Source: Aphelocoma coerulescens
Lineage: Eukaryota > Chordata > Aves > Passeriformes > Corvidae
Assembly: GCF_041296385.1 (NCBI RefSeq)
Contig: NC_091018.1
Location: 2,239,501 to 2,303,500, forward strand
DNA length: 64,000 nt
Reading direction: 5' to 3'
Made by a program: the position numbers and the translations under genes
Part shown: piece by piece, positions 37,322 through 50,554 of the stretch
Position numbering within the stretch: the stretch's first letter is position 1
Layout: the number at the start of each line of letters is the position of its first letter
Notes under the pieces: model-generated
Databases searched by the model: none
What the model saw: only the letters and a program-made list of their open reading frames with translations
Told to the model about the DNA's origin: nothing

Positions 37322-40300
37322 GTGTAGTGCAGATCACAGTTTAAAATACCTGACAGTTTTTGATTTGTCTTCTGTCACTGAAGGAGAGAGCAAGTTAAAT
37401 GGTCTGTAGTAAAAAGCGATTGAACAAATCATTTTTAAAAAAAAGTACAAGAAGAATACATTTCTTTTTCTGCTTGGTTGCTAACAGTGGCTTTTTGGTA
37501 TTTTCAAAAATTCTTGTTTCATAACAAAATGAGCAGCACTATCCGTGTAAAAAGCTGCTTGTATTCTTTTATATGTACATATATATATGGCTTTTATATG
37601 AATACACATAACATGTTCTAGGTATAGGTAACCTTAGCTCACCACTTCTAGAGAATACAAAAAATATTTTCAACTTTTCCTTCATTTTCCCACTCCTTCA
37701 GGAGACTGGAAGCAGGAAGCTGCCATTTGCTGAAGTAATGGATAAATGCAAATAGGAACAAAAATGATTGCATCTCTTGATTCCTTTCTCCAGAGCAGAT
37801 CTTATAATTTATGAAAAACCAAAATATTGAGGGTGTTTAGCAGTATTATCCTTTACATTGAAGAGCACATTTGACCTGGTTCAGCCATAGGATGGTAGAT
37901 GGTTTGGAGACCATTTCTCAGGGCTTGTAAACAAAGCAGGCATGACAGAGACAAATTAAAGCTAATGTGTGTTTTATTGGTGATGGTGGTTTTTAGATTA
38001 TATTTGACTGAAGACTGAATATTGCTTCTTGAGGGTTTGTTTCTAGCTTTATTTTTAGTTTGCTTTGGGTTTTTTTTCTCTGAAGGAAACAGTTGTGTAG
38101 AGGTTTTTTTTATCCATTTTTTAGGCTGGGGGATTTGGTCATTGCCTCTGCCACGTCTTGTTTTCCCCTTCTTCTCCTTTTCAGGATGTAATACTTGTCC
38201 TCTGAATCATGCTGGAACATATTTTGGGAATTCATAGGATTATCACCAGGGCTACTGCTATCAGGCAGAACGCATGCACATTTTATTATCTCACCCAACA
38301 GGTTTTCATTTTCTGTGCCCATTGAGTCAGCACAGAGGGGGGAACATGCTGCCATTACTACTGGCAGAACTCGATAAATATTATAACAGTCTTTTCAGTC
38401 CTGCAGGAGCTCGTTCTGTCATGAGAATTCAAAATCTAAGTCCTTATTTCCTGTCTCTTCCTTTCCCCCATCTGCCCTTCCGAAATGGGTGGTATCCTGG
38501 CCCCGAGCTGCCTAAAAGATGGTGCCTATTACTGGGCTACAAATTGATTTAATCAGCCAAGTGAATTTGTGGAGCCTCTGAAATATAAACACTTCAGCTT
38601 TCTGTATTTTCCCCTTCCCCAGCAGGGAAAAGTAAAAAATCAAAGGGTTTGTTTTTTGTTTTTTTTTTTTAACTCAAGTTTTTCTTGCAGAATCTTATCA
38701 GTGTGTAATGATAAAAATTGTGTCTGTGATTTTTAACATCTCTGCACATCTGAAATTTAAAGCTTAAAACTCTTGGTGTGACATGCAGTTCAATCTGTTC
38801 AATTCACTTAGTGGTTTTGTTTTGAAATAAAAGTGCTTTTTTCCTTTTTCAATTACATTTTCTTTCCTTTGTAAGCAACTTCTGTGTTGTGGAAGAAATG
38901 TTGATATTACTGTAAGTTTCCTTTGTTGCTCATTTCATAAAAATACGTTTTCATAACTGCTTATACCATTTCTTTTCTATCCATTTGGAGTGTGTGATCG
39001 TTTTCTTCATGGATTTTTAATCTGTCTTCCCACTGGTACCTGTCACCCTCCCCTCAATCCATCACGTGACATTGTCAACTCTGCTGTTTGTTTTCTTTTT
39101 CCCAGAGTTAATCTATCACCCCTTGTTCCCGTTTTTCAAATCTTCCCATTCAAACCTATGCACAGAGTTTGGAATTTCTGCGTGTTTTAGCTAGGACAGG
39201 ACAGGAGTGAGGTTTGGAGTTTGTGTATCTCCTAAACAAACCTTGAGGAAGGTGTTCTGTAACCTTTCATTGCATTAGCAGTAACAATTCTGTCTCTATT
39301 ACAAAGGGGAATAAAGAACATTTAATTAGTCAGATCATATTTTTAGAACCAGAAACCAGCCTATCTGTAACAGTTAGGTGGAGTTGTTTGTTTTGCAATT
39401 TAGGGCAAAACCCAAAAGCAATAATTTCCTTGTCTTGGAAAGGAAGCAGGTAGAAGCTAACTCTGGTACACGGACAGGGAAGAGGAATTGTGCTCATGGT
39501 GCAAGGACATTAGGGCAACAAGCTGGGAAATCTGTTTTTTTAATTAAGCAGAATACTTTCAGAAATAAATGACAGATACTTCCTTCTACAGCACCTACTT
39601 CTGATGGCCTGCTCAGTGCCAGCACTGTGAGAGCAAGCCTCCATTAACCCTGGCCATGCCTGCCTTGGGTTTAGAGTAACAAACCCCAGTTCTACCTCCA
39701 TTCAGGCACTGTCATTGTCACTTCCCAGGCACGTCCTTGACACCTTCACAGGGTAGGCCTTGAAATGAGATGCAGGATTTTGAAGATCTCCCTTTTATCT
39801 TGCTTTCCCCCATGCTGGGAGTACTTGTCTTGAATATACAAGACTTGCTGTGGTGGAAAATACAAAGAGTTCCCTTCCAGGTGTTTGGTTGGGATATGTT
39901 AAAGTTCTGTGCCCAGTGCAGGGTTAGGAGTGTGCAGAGATTCATTGCCCTCCATAATCCTCTTGGGAGTGAAGAACCTGATTTTTTTTTTTTGTTTTGT
40001 TTTTGTTTTTGTTTTTGTTTTCCAGCTGTGCCCTTCTCTGTTTATTTATTTTTTTCTTTTACAAGCCTCATCATAGGTCTTTAAATATGGGATGTTGTTT
40101 GCTAAGAAACCACTCCATTATTCCAGGAACATATGTTCGTGACAAGTACAAGTCATGAACATTTGAATAGTCTCCATCTGGCATGAATTAACATAGTATC
40201 ATCATAAATGAGAAGTGTTAATACTAGGAAGATTGTCTGGGAATTGTCTGGGATTTAACCAACATTTGTAGTTCTAGATGGAACTTGGTTTTGGTTTTGC

Positions 40301-42136
40301 TTTGAAGAGCATAGACAAAAGTATGATTTACACTTCCAGAAGTAACTGCAAGCCAAAGGATGCTTCCAGTAGTGTAATCCTTGAAATAACTTAATTATGC
40401 AGTACAGCCTCTGTGAAATCCCCACGTGCTTTTTTAGCTCTTAGAAATACTTCTAAGGAAAATAACAAATGAAAAAACAGAGCAGGTTTCTATTTGCTGT
40501 GGTGAAGACAGCAGTCCTGGGCGCCAGCTCAGCATTATTTGTTAACATATGTACTTTAAATCCTTCAATGCCCCTTGAGCACAGAACATATATCTCACAT
40601 CCACATGGCCATATGGAGACACTGCACTCATTTAAATAACAAGTGCACAGTAAAATTATCTTGGCCCCAGAGTGCATGTTGTTTATAACTGGGAGTTACT
40701 CTTACTTCCGAAATTAAACAATTTTTCTTTTTTTTCCCACAGAACCTTAAGGCTAAACTAGTAACCAACAGAAATTTTGAGACAAGATGAACTCTTGCCG
40801 TAATATAGCAGACACTGGTCTTTTTTCACTGCTGTGTATTCTGTAGAACAGTCAAATATATTTTAAAAAGTCAATATTTCCACTGTCTTTTTTTTTTTTT
40901 TCTATTTTGCCTCTATATCAGGCTTTACTGTGCATCTCGACAGTCTTCAGAAAGCGTTCTCTTTTTGATTTTCACTTTGTTTTGATAATCATTAAGTATT
41001 TGTTGAATGCATGGAAAAAGTACAAAACATAACATCAATTTTGAGGCTGGACTCGTTGTGGTCTTTGCTAATATTGGTGTATTTGAGAGCACAGCAGCTC
41101 TGCTAGGCTTGAGTTAGATATGATTTTATTCTCTCAAGCTTTCCTTTTCTGCCCCTATTCCATTTAAGATGGAATTCCCTGCTACTCAGACTGCACACAT
41201 GCTTGTGCCATGTGTACACCTTCCTTACTGCATGAAGTAGAATAATTTGCAGTGAGAAAATTCTTCTCTATTTGGTACAAATCTAAAAGGAAACAAAAAG
41301 GCAAAAATCTAAGGTAAAAATTTTATGACATTCCACGTAAACATGTTCTGAAAGGTATTTAAGATCAGTTGTGGCCTATGGATGAAATGATGAAACTGTT
41401 GGGTAGGAGTTCTGAAAGTCACAGAAATATTTAAGGCAAAAAACAGAGCACAGAGCTTCATCAAGGGCAGTGGTGAAGTTTCCACAAAAGGGCAAAGAGC
41501 AAACAAATTCATGCAAAAATCATTTATACAGCCATCCTGTAGTTCAATAGATGGCTAAAGCTATTTCTTTTTTTTATTCTTTCTGCTCAGTTTTGTTTAA
41601 AAGAACAGAAAATAATGCCCCAAACTCCTCCCAAATCCTGTTTTGTTGCAAGTTTTGGGCAATGAATTAATCCTGAAATAGTTCTGGGACCTGGAACATC
41701 TTATTAGACACAAAACATTCACAGCATTTGAACTGAATTAACAGAATTACCCTTAGGATGTGTTCCCAGGTGCAGGGCAGCCTCAGGTGGAGATCTCGGG
41801 TGTGGGGAGTCCCAGAGCTCTGAGCTCATCTCCAAGCCCTGTTTTGGTCATTCCACCTCTGCTGGAATGACTCCCCACAGCGCTCCAAGCTGTAGTGTTT
41901 GTGAGGAGACACCTTGGTCAGGAGCCATCCCTTCAGATTCCTTGCACCTGGGGAAGGTGTTCTCTACAGTGACTGCCATTCTGGGGACAATCAGAAATTT
42001 TACCAGCATGAGGAGCTGAAGAAACAGAAATACACAGAGCCACGAGTTTTCTGAGAATTTTCAACAGCAATTTGTGTGTTTTGGCTAAACTTCCTGTGAA
42101 AGCCAGTGGGAGAGCAGCAGGTTTTCCCCCATCCCT
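37322..42136. other. Noncoding, nothing recognised
   Basis: Ordinary AT-rich noncoding sequence. It contains T-rich tracts near 38650 and 40888, a T/G repeat at 39982-40021 and a perfect 11-bp tandem duplication (ATTGTCTGGGA) at 40232-40253. Confidence 0.55.
39982..40021 (+). repeat. Poly(T) with (GTTTTT)n
   Basis: Twelve Ts followed by GTTTT and three GTTTTT-type units, ending in TTTTCCAGC. Simple low-complexity sequence. Confidence 0.85.
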
Positions 42137-42757
42137 CTAGACATGAGTATGGCACTGTGTGAGAGCTGGGAGCAGGAAAGGGGCAGAGTCTGGCAAATTG
42201 CATAACTCGAGTCCTGTTTTTAATGAAGGCCCTTTGATTTGGCAGTGGGGAAGAAGCGGATGGGCGGTGGGATCGCAGTCTCGGCCGGCTGCCACCCCAG
42301 GAACACACAGCCCCTTGTTTGGGGTGTCTGGGCGTCGTTTCACTGACACACAAAGAAGTATTTTCAGGAGAGATGTCAGTTCGCTGGCTGAGCAGCATTG
42401 TTTGGCTTGCTGAAACGATTCCCAAAAGCACTCCCTGCCTTTGAGAGCGGCACTTTCCTCTTTGTGGAACGTCATTATTCTGCATGGTAATGACTGTTTT
42501 GAAGGGCAGGTCAGGTAGTCAAATAAATGTGTAGTTGGTGCTTTCTGATTGTTTCTAAAATAGGCAGGCCAATTTCTGCTGGAGGAGAGCGAGTCTGAAG
42601 TGTGCCAGAAACGGTTCTGATTTGCTAGAGAAATTCCAGTGGCTGTGGGCACAGGCAGGGCAGCCGGGCTGGTGTGTGCTGCAGAAATGATCATGTCGTG
42701 CTCACAATGTGGGCATCTTATCTTTGTGCCTCTGTGCAGCCCATGCAGCACAGACAA
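42137..42757 (-). other. 206-codon stop-free frame over a CpG-rich patch
   Basis: A minus-strand frame without stops that begins with TTG rather than ATG, overlapped by a second minus-strand frame at 42000-42485. No domain recognised. The plus strand at about 42250-42350 holds seven or more CpGs (GCGGATGGGCGG, ATCGCAG, CTCGGCCGG, GGGCGTCG) in otherwise CpG-poor DNA. The GC-rich composition explains much of the openness. The patch is more likely a regulatory or constrained element than a gene. Confidence 0.2.
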
Positions 42758-45700
42758 AAGGGGAGAAGGAGCAAAACTGACTCTGAGTTGTGACCTGGAG
42801 CATAAGCACAGAAATAAAGATTTCTGTTTGTGCTGTGAATGATCCTTGTGTGGATGTGTGCAGTGTTTAGTGACACCAGACAGGAAATATAATTAATTTG
42901 AGTTATTGTCTATTTGTAGCATTAGGAAATGACAGAGATTTTAAAATAAGAATGGTTCCTTTTTTCACAACTCTCTGCACTGAGAAGGCTGCATTACAAA
43001 AACCTTTACTCAAATACCTGCAAGACTCTGGAAAATATCTCTGGACAGTTGAGAAGCAGGTTTATCTGGATTTCTGAGGGAATTACTCTCCTAAGTCACT
43101 AAAGCAATCTACAGAATTCCATCTGTAATTACTGAACACAGTCAAAGTGAGGAATAATAAGAGGAAAATATTCTGAAAGTTGTTGGGGTCTGACAGTGTA
43201 TAATGAGCGTGTCAGGTAATACAGCTATTCTGTATGGCAAAGTACAATCTTTCATCCTGTGTCAAAAAGCTTCTCTAAAGTGCTTTTCATATTAAAAGTG
43301 TCAGGTATATATCATTTTTTTTTTCTCAGTTTTATGAGGCAGAAAGTGAAGAATGAGTTAGTGATTTGCTAAGATCACTAAGAAATCAGAACCAGAATGA
43401 GGAGCTCAATTCTACTTTCAGCCCCTTCCTTTACTTTCATGACATTTTAGGGGTTTTTCTTTTTAAATAATTTTAGAAATGGAGGAATGATACTTTTAAA
43501 GACACCAGGTATTACATCCAAGCCAGTGGGGTTAATTCATTTCAGTATGTGCCTGTCATTTTGTGTCACTGAATGCTAAGCCCTCATTTTACAATTCATC
43601 TAAATGGATTTGTTCCCAGCTCCTCAGTAAATCTATTTTATGAAAAGTTCTGAGCTCTCAGCAGCATTCTTGACAAGAACCAGTATTAAACCAAGGTATT
43701 TTGAGTTATACTGTGAAAATTGAAAGAGAAGAAGCCAATGGTTGAGTTCTCAAAGTGCCAGCCATGAGCTCTCTCCTTTCTTAGGTTGTTTTGAGCATGG
43801 TGGTGGTGGTGTGATGTTGTGACTAAAGATGGAATTTCTTCCATCTTATCTTGCATCAGCCCAAAAGTCTTGTTGAAAACAAGGCACGTCAGTGCCAAGG
43901 GAGGTTGTCCTCATGTCTGGCACAGCATTGGCAACTCTGCAATGAGGCTGGGAACCACGATTCAGAATTTGGCTGCTAGAAGTTGTGCTTTCTGCAGACT
44001 TTGGGGGAAGGGCCTGCTCATTTCCTACCACCTTTTAATTTTCAGCACATGTTCACATATATCTGTTCCCCTCCATCCCATGGAGGCTGGCAATTTTAGC
44101 TAGTCATATTAATCAGTTCAACTGGTAAAAGATAAAAGCAGCATGTACTTTACAGCACTAAGGGATATGATCAGGGGAATTGATGCTGACCTTGTTCCTC
44201 TTGGCAGTTGTTCCCAGCCTGTATTTAAATGAAGTTCACTGCTTTTGTTTCATTTCCCTGGGAGTGCTCGTGTGCCTGAAATAATGAATTGTTCAAACAG
44301 CAATTTTAACCTAGGTCTTGAAGCGTGAAGTTTCATGACACCTGAGTTCATCTAACAGCTTGCTGCTTCCTACTGGACTTCCTCTCCCTCATCCTGCAGT
44401 CCAGGCACTTCTCCAGCTTCTCCTGTGTCAACTCCAATACTTGTCACTTTTTTCCCTTCTGAATTGTTATTTTTCTGGCAAAAAGCTGAACTGCTTTCTT
44501 GAGAGGTCAGATGAGTGTGTGGCCAGTCCAAGAGAATCTGGGAGCAGTGGGATTGCCCCTTTTGACACGGGCAGGCCCTTCCATCTCCTCGGGTGTCTCA
44601 CAGAGTCCACCACAAGCTGTATTTTGGCAAATGCTGAAAGCTGCTGCCAGCAGCAGTCCTGCCACCTCCTGCCCCAGGCAGCTCATTCCCTCCCATGTGC
44701 CAGTCCTGGAGTCCCTGGCATGGTCCCTCGGAGCTGAAATGAGGAACTGAAATGATTTAGTAATGGGTTTAAAAGAAAGAAGTAATGGTGCTGGCATCGT
44801 TCTCATTTCACTGCAAGGCTCTACAGCGAGTTCCTCACAGCTCCTGGTGTCCTTGGGGCTTCTGCTCAGAGAGGCTGCTCCAGGAGGTGTTTTCATTACT
44901 GCCACCTTGGTTCTGCTGATCTAGATGTTAGTGGAACTATTCTGGATTATCAAAGCAAAAAATTGTCCTTTTTTTAGACTTCTGAGGCAAATCCAACACG
45001 TTTTAACCCAGTCAATTTCAGTTATCAGCCATAACCATAGAAAGCACTGAGCTACAGCTTAGAGCCAAGAAATTCTTAAGCAGCTTTGTAACTGAAGAAA
45101 TCATTAGAGTAAACAAAATTGACCCATTATAATTTTAAACAGACCTGGGAAAATCCACTTAAAGCCCATGTATTCTGCACTATGAGGAACGTCAAGATTT
45201 GTGTTTTCCAGGCACCCCTCCATTTTCTCCCCTAAGCAGAAAATTCCCAGCTACTACTGCCTGCTCAGAGAGCACATTTACTGCTTTTGTCATCTTCTGA
45301 GCAGTTCTATGAAGGGAACCAATCACATTAACCTAAGAAACTTGTGATGACAGAAATTTTGGAAATTTTTGAGAAATTAGAGGATTGCAGTGTTTGACTC
45401 ATGTCCAATTTATCAGGATTTCTTCCATCCAGCATTTATTTACTGAGAAGGCAGTAAGAGGTCTGTAGTTGTGCTGGTGGCTTCACCTTTCCTTGCATTC
45501 CTAGCAGTGTTGTCACTAACTGGCAACCAAAACAGCTGATGTCGGCAGAAAAGAATTTGCAAACCTGACTAAAAGGGATTTAACAAATTGGATTGAATTT
45601 GGTTATGTTGCAACTTAATTGTTTTGCATTTTTGAAGTTGTCCTGTAGTGATGCTGAGGCATGGTGCTCCATTATATTAATGCATTATCATATTAAGGCT

Positions 45701-48700
45701 TCTGAATGAATCTCTTAATTCTATAAAAACTGGGTAACAGCTTGATGGGAGTGTGGGTTCTGTGGTTGTTACTGACTCTAAGATGCATTTATCTGTTTGG
45801 AATTTTTTATATTTAAGAGGGTAAATTCCATTTATTTTATTTATCTTATGTATGTAGAAAATGAGACTATTTGTGCTGAAGCTCTTTAAGTTTGTTCAGA
45901 AAAAAAAGCTCAGCTGTACCACAAAAATTCTATCTCCAAGTGATTTTTATTATAAGCAAAAAAATTTTATATTTTAGCAGCACATCCTTTTGTAATTTTA
46001 CAGATGTTTGGTATAAATGTGGGCTTTAGGCTGTTAAGTTTTTCATTAGTTAAACTTTATCCTGAGTATTCATCTCCTCTCTTTTTCTAGTAAGAATTTA
46101 TGACGTTGAATAAAAAAATGCCTTTTTTTTTCTCTGCTGAATTGCTTGAACAAGGTGGGTTTATTTGTCAAGAGCAGAGAATCTGCTTGATAATATTCTT
46201 TTTATCTAATTCTATTCATGGTGTTTGATGATCTTAGTGACAAGAAATGTTAAAAAACCACATTAAATTATTTTAGACTTTAAATAGGTTGTTCCAGTGA
46301 TTTGTACTTCTGTGCACTTCTGTATTTGCTATTTGTGCTACTCGGGTTTTGGACCTATATAAATGACATCAACCTCTATTTAAAGATGCCTATTTTGAGC
46401 CATTGTAGTTCTCATTGCAAAATATGGAATAGAACACGAGCTGCAGAATCCCTACTGCAAAATGCACCTTTTACAGGGAAACATTTCTGCCTCCTTGGTT
46501 ATCTGTACCTGCACAGTTTAATGGGTGCTTTCCATGCGTGCTTTTCCCAGGGAGACAAAGACCTCCCCTCCCAAATTGCTCACAGGAGTCAACTGTGCGT
46601 GGTGCCACGAGTTTGTGCAGGGGCTGGCTTGAGATTTAGGGAAAAGATATTTGAGCTGTCAACAGAGATGTAATGAGCCACCTGAAGCCTTAATGCTCAA
46701 ACTGCTTACTTTATCAGCCGGGCTTGGAAGCGCCAGGAAAATGTTCTTTCAGCTCTATTTATGTGGAGCATCCAGATGTCAGTTAGCTAAATCACAGCCA
46801 TGTATTCTCCAGAGAGATTTTAGGTCTTGTTTCCAGTTAAACGATACAGCAGGTGGTAATCAGGATGCACATCAGATGGCAGCTCCACCAGAGGTTTTCC
46901 TCATCTCTCTCTCTCTCCCCCCCATTTGTTTGCTTTCACATGGGGTGGACAGAGGAAAACAAAGCAGCGTGGTAAAACTTTGATAGCTGCAATAAAAGAG
47001 GACTTTAAAGTAAGGAAGAAGAAGGGACATTTCTTAGCAGTTTGGTTTGGTTCTCTTAGCTCGAAGAACTGACTTAATGACCTGTTTTAGTAATTAACAC
47101 GTTGTGAAATCTAAATTGAAGAATAAGAAAGATGGTAAAGTATGCGTATAATATATTTTAAATTTAATTAATTGGTTGTTCTGAATTTTATACAGAAACA
47201 GCAAATTGCATCTTCTCTTTCTCCCTCACTACTTTTTCATTTCAAGTGTGTAGTTATGCACTTTACCCTTAGTTTTTTTCTGAAGCCATCGTTGCTTTTT
47301 GGACATTTTTAGATTTTTTCATAGCTAGACTTGAAGATTTTATATGTTTGAAGTCTTCATGGTTATTCAGGATCTCTAAGAGTGGCTTTATTGGGAATGT
47401 TTGGTGATTGAGCAGGTCAGATTTTAAATTTCATTAGGTAGGAACGTTGGTAGGAACATCTTTACTTGTAATTCTTAATTATCAATTATATGTATTCATT
47501 AACCAACCTTTTATATGAAAATCATAAATATTCATTGATTTTTGCACAGTAAGACCATCCCAAACCCACGACATTGTGCTTTTGTTGATACAGAGCACTA
47601 CTCATTAATAAACCCAAAATACTGATGTTAGCACAAAGATTTAACATTTTTTGTTAGAACTCAGAGGTAAATTAAAGCATCGAATCTTGGTTAATTTCTT
47701 TTAAAAAGGCCTGAATATACTGAGTTTCTTTACTGTTATATTGACTTTCATGAACTGCTGGACTGGGCCACTTCTCAACCCTGTGGAGTCCATCGTTCCA
47801 CCCAGGGGAGGAGGATCTCCTGGACTGTGGTTCCTCCTGGATGCTCCCTGTTGTGTCCTGTCCCAGAGGTGTTTGGATTTAGTGGGCAGTGTGACAGCTG
47901 CATCTCAGGACAGCCAGAGTTCAGGCTGCTCTGACAATTGCCCAGCTCAGGTAAAGATTATAATTTACAATATTCAAACCCAGGTTATTTTGTTCTTGCA
48001 CAAGCCAGTCAAGAATTTAACACTTTTCAAGTGTTATAATGGTGTAAAGGAAACAGAAATGCTCTCTGGGCTGCATTACCCCCTGGGATAGAATTTATTG
48101 TCTGATTATTACCTAAATACCTGCTCTTAAGTCTGTGTCCTTTAGTGTATTCCTCTGCTGTGCAAAGTGTTTTTAGTGCATGGCCAAATGTAGGCAAGAA
48201 CAGCCAACGAGGACACAGATAAAGAAGAAGAAGATGGACTCTTGGTACTTAGAAAAAGGGGGGAAAAAAGAGGCAGTAAATCGAACATACTTATTTTAAA
48301 ACTTTTAGACCAGTTTTGTTTCTGGTGCACGTGTCAGCTGAGTGTGAGCCCCAAGCAACACAGCAAAGCTTTGTTTCGAAAGAGAGAGGCTAAGGGGTGT
48401 GCTCATTAGATGCACTGCAGCATTCCTGGGGAAAAAGAAACAAACCACAAACTTTTTTATAAAGGTAGTGCATAACTTAGGGCTCTCCCTTGATGGCAGT
48501 AACTTTTGAACTGAAAATTTATATACATTCCACGTGCTTATTTTCCTCTGCAGTTCATGAATAAATGAACTGGTAGTGCAACAATACTATAGCTCAGGGT
48601 ACTGCTGTTTTTGTTGACTGTCAAGGAGATGGTTTATGCTGTACCAGTGTTGTGTGTAAGCTCCATCAGCGTCTTGGTCACCTCAGGATGAATACTGATA

Positions 48701-48859
48701 AGACTCAAACACTACAGCAGTCAATTTTGTATCATTTTCTCTTTTACCCTCTCTATTAGTTTCTATGAGGAAGGAAAGGGAAGCAAAAGTGCTGCTGCCT
48801 AATTTTGCATCTTTCCCTCTCGTTTTTCCCGTTGACATCGCACCACTGCGGGTTATTTT
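42758..48859. other. Noncoding, nothing recognised
   Basis: Ordinary noncoding sequence. Small simple repeats are (TGG)n at 43798-43812 and (CT)n plus C7 at 46904-46923. GC-richer, stop-poor stretches at 44350-44900 and 46400-46950 gave no recognisable peptide. Confidence 0.55.
46904..46923 (+). repeat. (CT)n followed by C7
   Basis: A short CT dinucleotide repeat running into seven Cs. Confidence 0.85.
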
Positions 48860-49150
48860 CCATTAATGCAATAGCATGGCCTCCAGCTGGAATGTGCCAT
48901 CATAAACCTTTGAGCCCAGCAGTTCAGCCAGTTTCAAACCTGCTCCACTGTCTGCTCCTCTGGCTCCTGCCTTGTCAGTTTGTCCATGGGAATATCGGGG
49001 AGACAGCAGTGGAAGCCTTGCTGAAGTCAAGATAAACATCAGCCCTGCTCTCCCATCATCCCCTTATGGGAGAGAGCTGTGGGACTCATGTGGTGTCATT
49101 CTGCTTTGTAAACCCATGCTGACTACTCCCAGTCACCACCCTGGCTTTAT
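48860..49150 (-). pseudogene. CR1 reverse-transcriptase fragment, decayed
   Basis: On the minus strand, separated pieces match the CR1 reverse transcriptase in the right order: SQHGFTK (near 49117), then ADVYLDFSKA (near 49040), which carries the motif A aspartate, then NWLNCWAQRF and SSWRP (48930-48880). Between them the frame is broken: the codons after FSKA are shifted, and stops occur after a PWTN segment, before NWLNCW and after CINGK. Only part of the palm/fingers region is present and neither end of the element is seen, so it is a dead internal fragment. It is separate from the 3'-end fragment at 7464-7676, about 41 kb away. Boundaries are approximate. Confidence 0.88.
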
Positions 49151-49559
49151 TTCATTATTTCCAATACTACAACAAAAGTAAGTATTTGTTAGAAAAAGCT
49201 GAGACTAGGAAATAAATTCTTTTTATTTGGTATGAATGACTTAGAGAAGTAATATTTTATAATATAACCTGTATTGTTGTAGATCTGTGATTCCCAAAAT
49301 TGTAGGAATGAGTAAATGTGGTTGATCATAGATCTTCACCTTCATATGTTATTTTTTAACAAACTTTATTGCCATATAAAAAGTGTAAAAAAGTGTATTT
49401 CCAATATCTGAAAGAAATTGTCATGGTTAGATACTGTGTTTGGTTCCACAGCTCTGCTTCACCTACAAGTGTAAATCCATGTTTCTGTTAGTGAAGAATT
49501 AGGACTAAAGTAGCAGAGTTGGTGGTTTTTATTTCTCATATCAAAAGAAGAGAAAAAGT
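49151..49559. other. Noncoding, nothing recognised
   Basis: Ordinary AT-rich noncoding sequence following the CR1 fragment. Confidence 0.55.
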
Positions 49560-49990
49560 GGTATTTTCCACTGTTTATAAAGGTTGTTATTTAAGTATGT
49601 TAATTGGCCATTTCCGCCCTATTTATTATTAACAGCCTGACAAGTTTAGAAAAACTTTTCAGCCTCTGTAACAGTAGCTGTTTCTGAGTTTTGCTAATTA
49701 ATAGTGTCCAATGCATTAATTATTTATTTTCAAGCATGTTTAAAATGCCCCAAGCGGGATAATTCCTGCTGCCCAAAATTAATGTGAAAATGTTACAAGG
49801 CTGAGGATAGCCAGAAGCAAACTCTTTGACAAGGGCTGCAAATCTCATGTGTGTGTGTGTGAACTCCAGTGCTGCCATGGATTGCTTGGAACCACTGCCT
49901 TATTAATGTAATTGTCTGTATTAAGGGAATCTGTGTTCAGGGGGGCTTTCCCCCCCTAAAGAAATGCTGATTAGTGAGTGTTTAATGAGG
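49560..49990. promoter_or_regulatory. Candidate conserved noncoding element
   Basis: Contains GCTAATTAATAG, GCATTAATTATTTATTTTC, AAAATTAATG and TTATTAATGTAATTG within about 300 bp of non-repetitive sequence, plus a short (TG)n at 49849-49861. This density of TAATTA-type homeodomain cores resembles vertebrate developmental enhancers. Inference from motifs only. Confidence 0.3.
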
Positions 49991-50526
49991 TTTTGTACTC
50001 TGCCAACTAAACAAAAGTCAAATGGAGTCATACTTCCATGCATTGTGAGTCAGAAATGCATGGACGTGTTTCTTGTGGTAGTTTTATTAGTACAGGTAAA
50101 TTTTTCATAAAGCCCATGCCTGGAACAGAAAATATATTAAGAATATAGTCTAAAATGTGCTGAGAAGAGTGGCTGTGGTGAGCCATGGTACAGAAAGAAA
50201 GGATTTAAATATTATGAAGTGGTTATTGTGAGCCAGTAAAGCTGTGTGAGGATCTCTAGAACCACAAGGAAGCTCAAACGTGGTTTCAGGGCTGTTGCAG
50301 TGACAAGCATCAGAAGAATCTCAAAAGGTTCTCAAAACCTGATGGTGATTTTGTGCTAGTACATATCTTTTGAAGAAACTGGACAGTGGTTTTTGTTCTC
50401 CAAAGCAAAAGGGAGTGGATCTTGTCCCCTCTCATTTAGAGGGGAAAGGGTTTCTCTGTGATAGTGGCAGCAAGAAAAAAGGAAAACAGAACCAATGAGG
50501 AAGAAAATGTAAACTTAGGCAGGGAT

Positions 50527-50554
50527 TGTTTGTTTGTTTGTTTGTTTGTTTTTT
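50527..50554 (+). repeat. (TTGT)n microsatellite
   Basis: About six tandem TGTT units ending in a T run. Confidence 0.9.
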
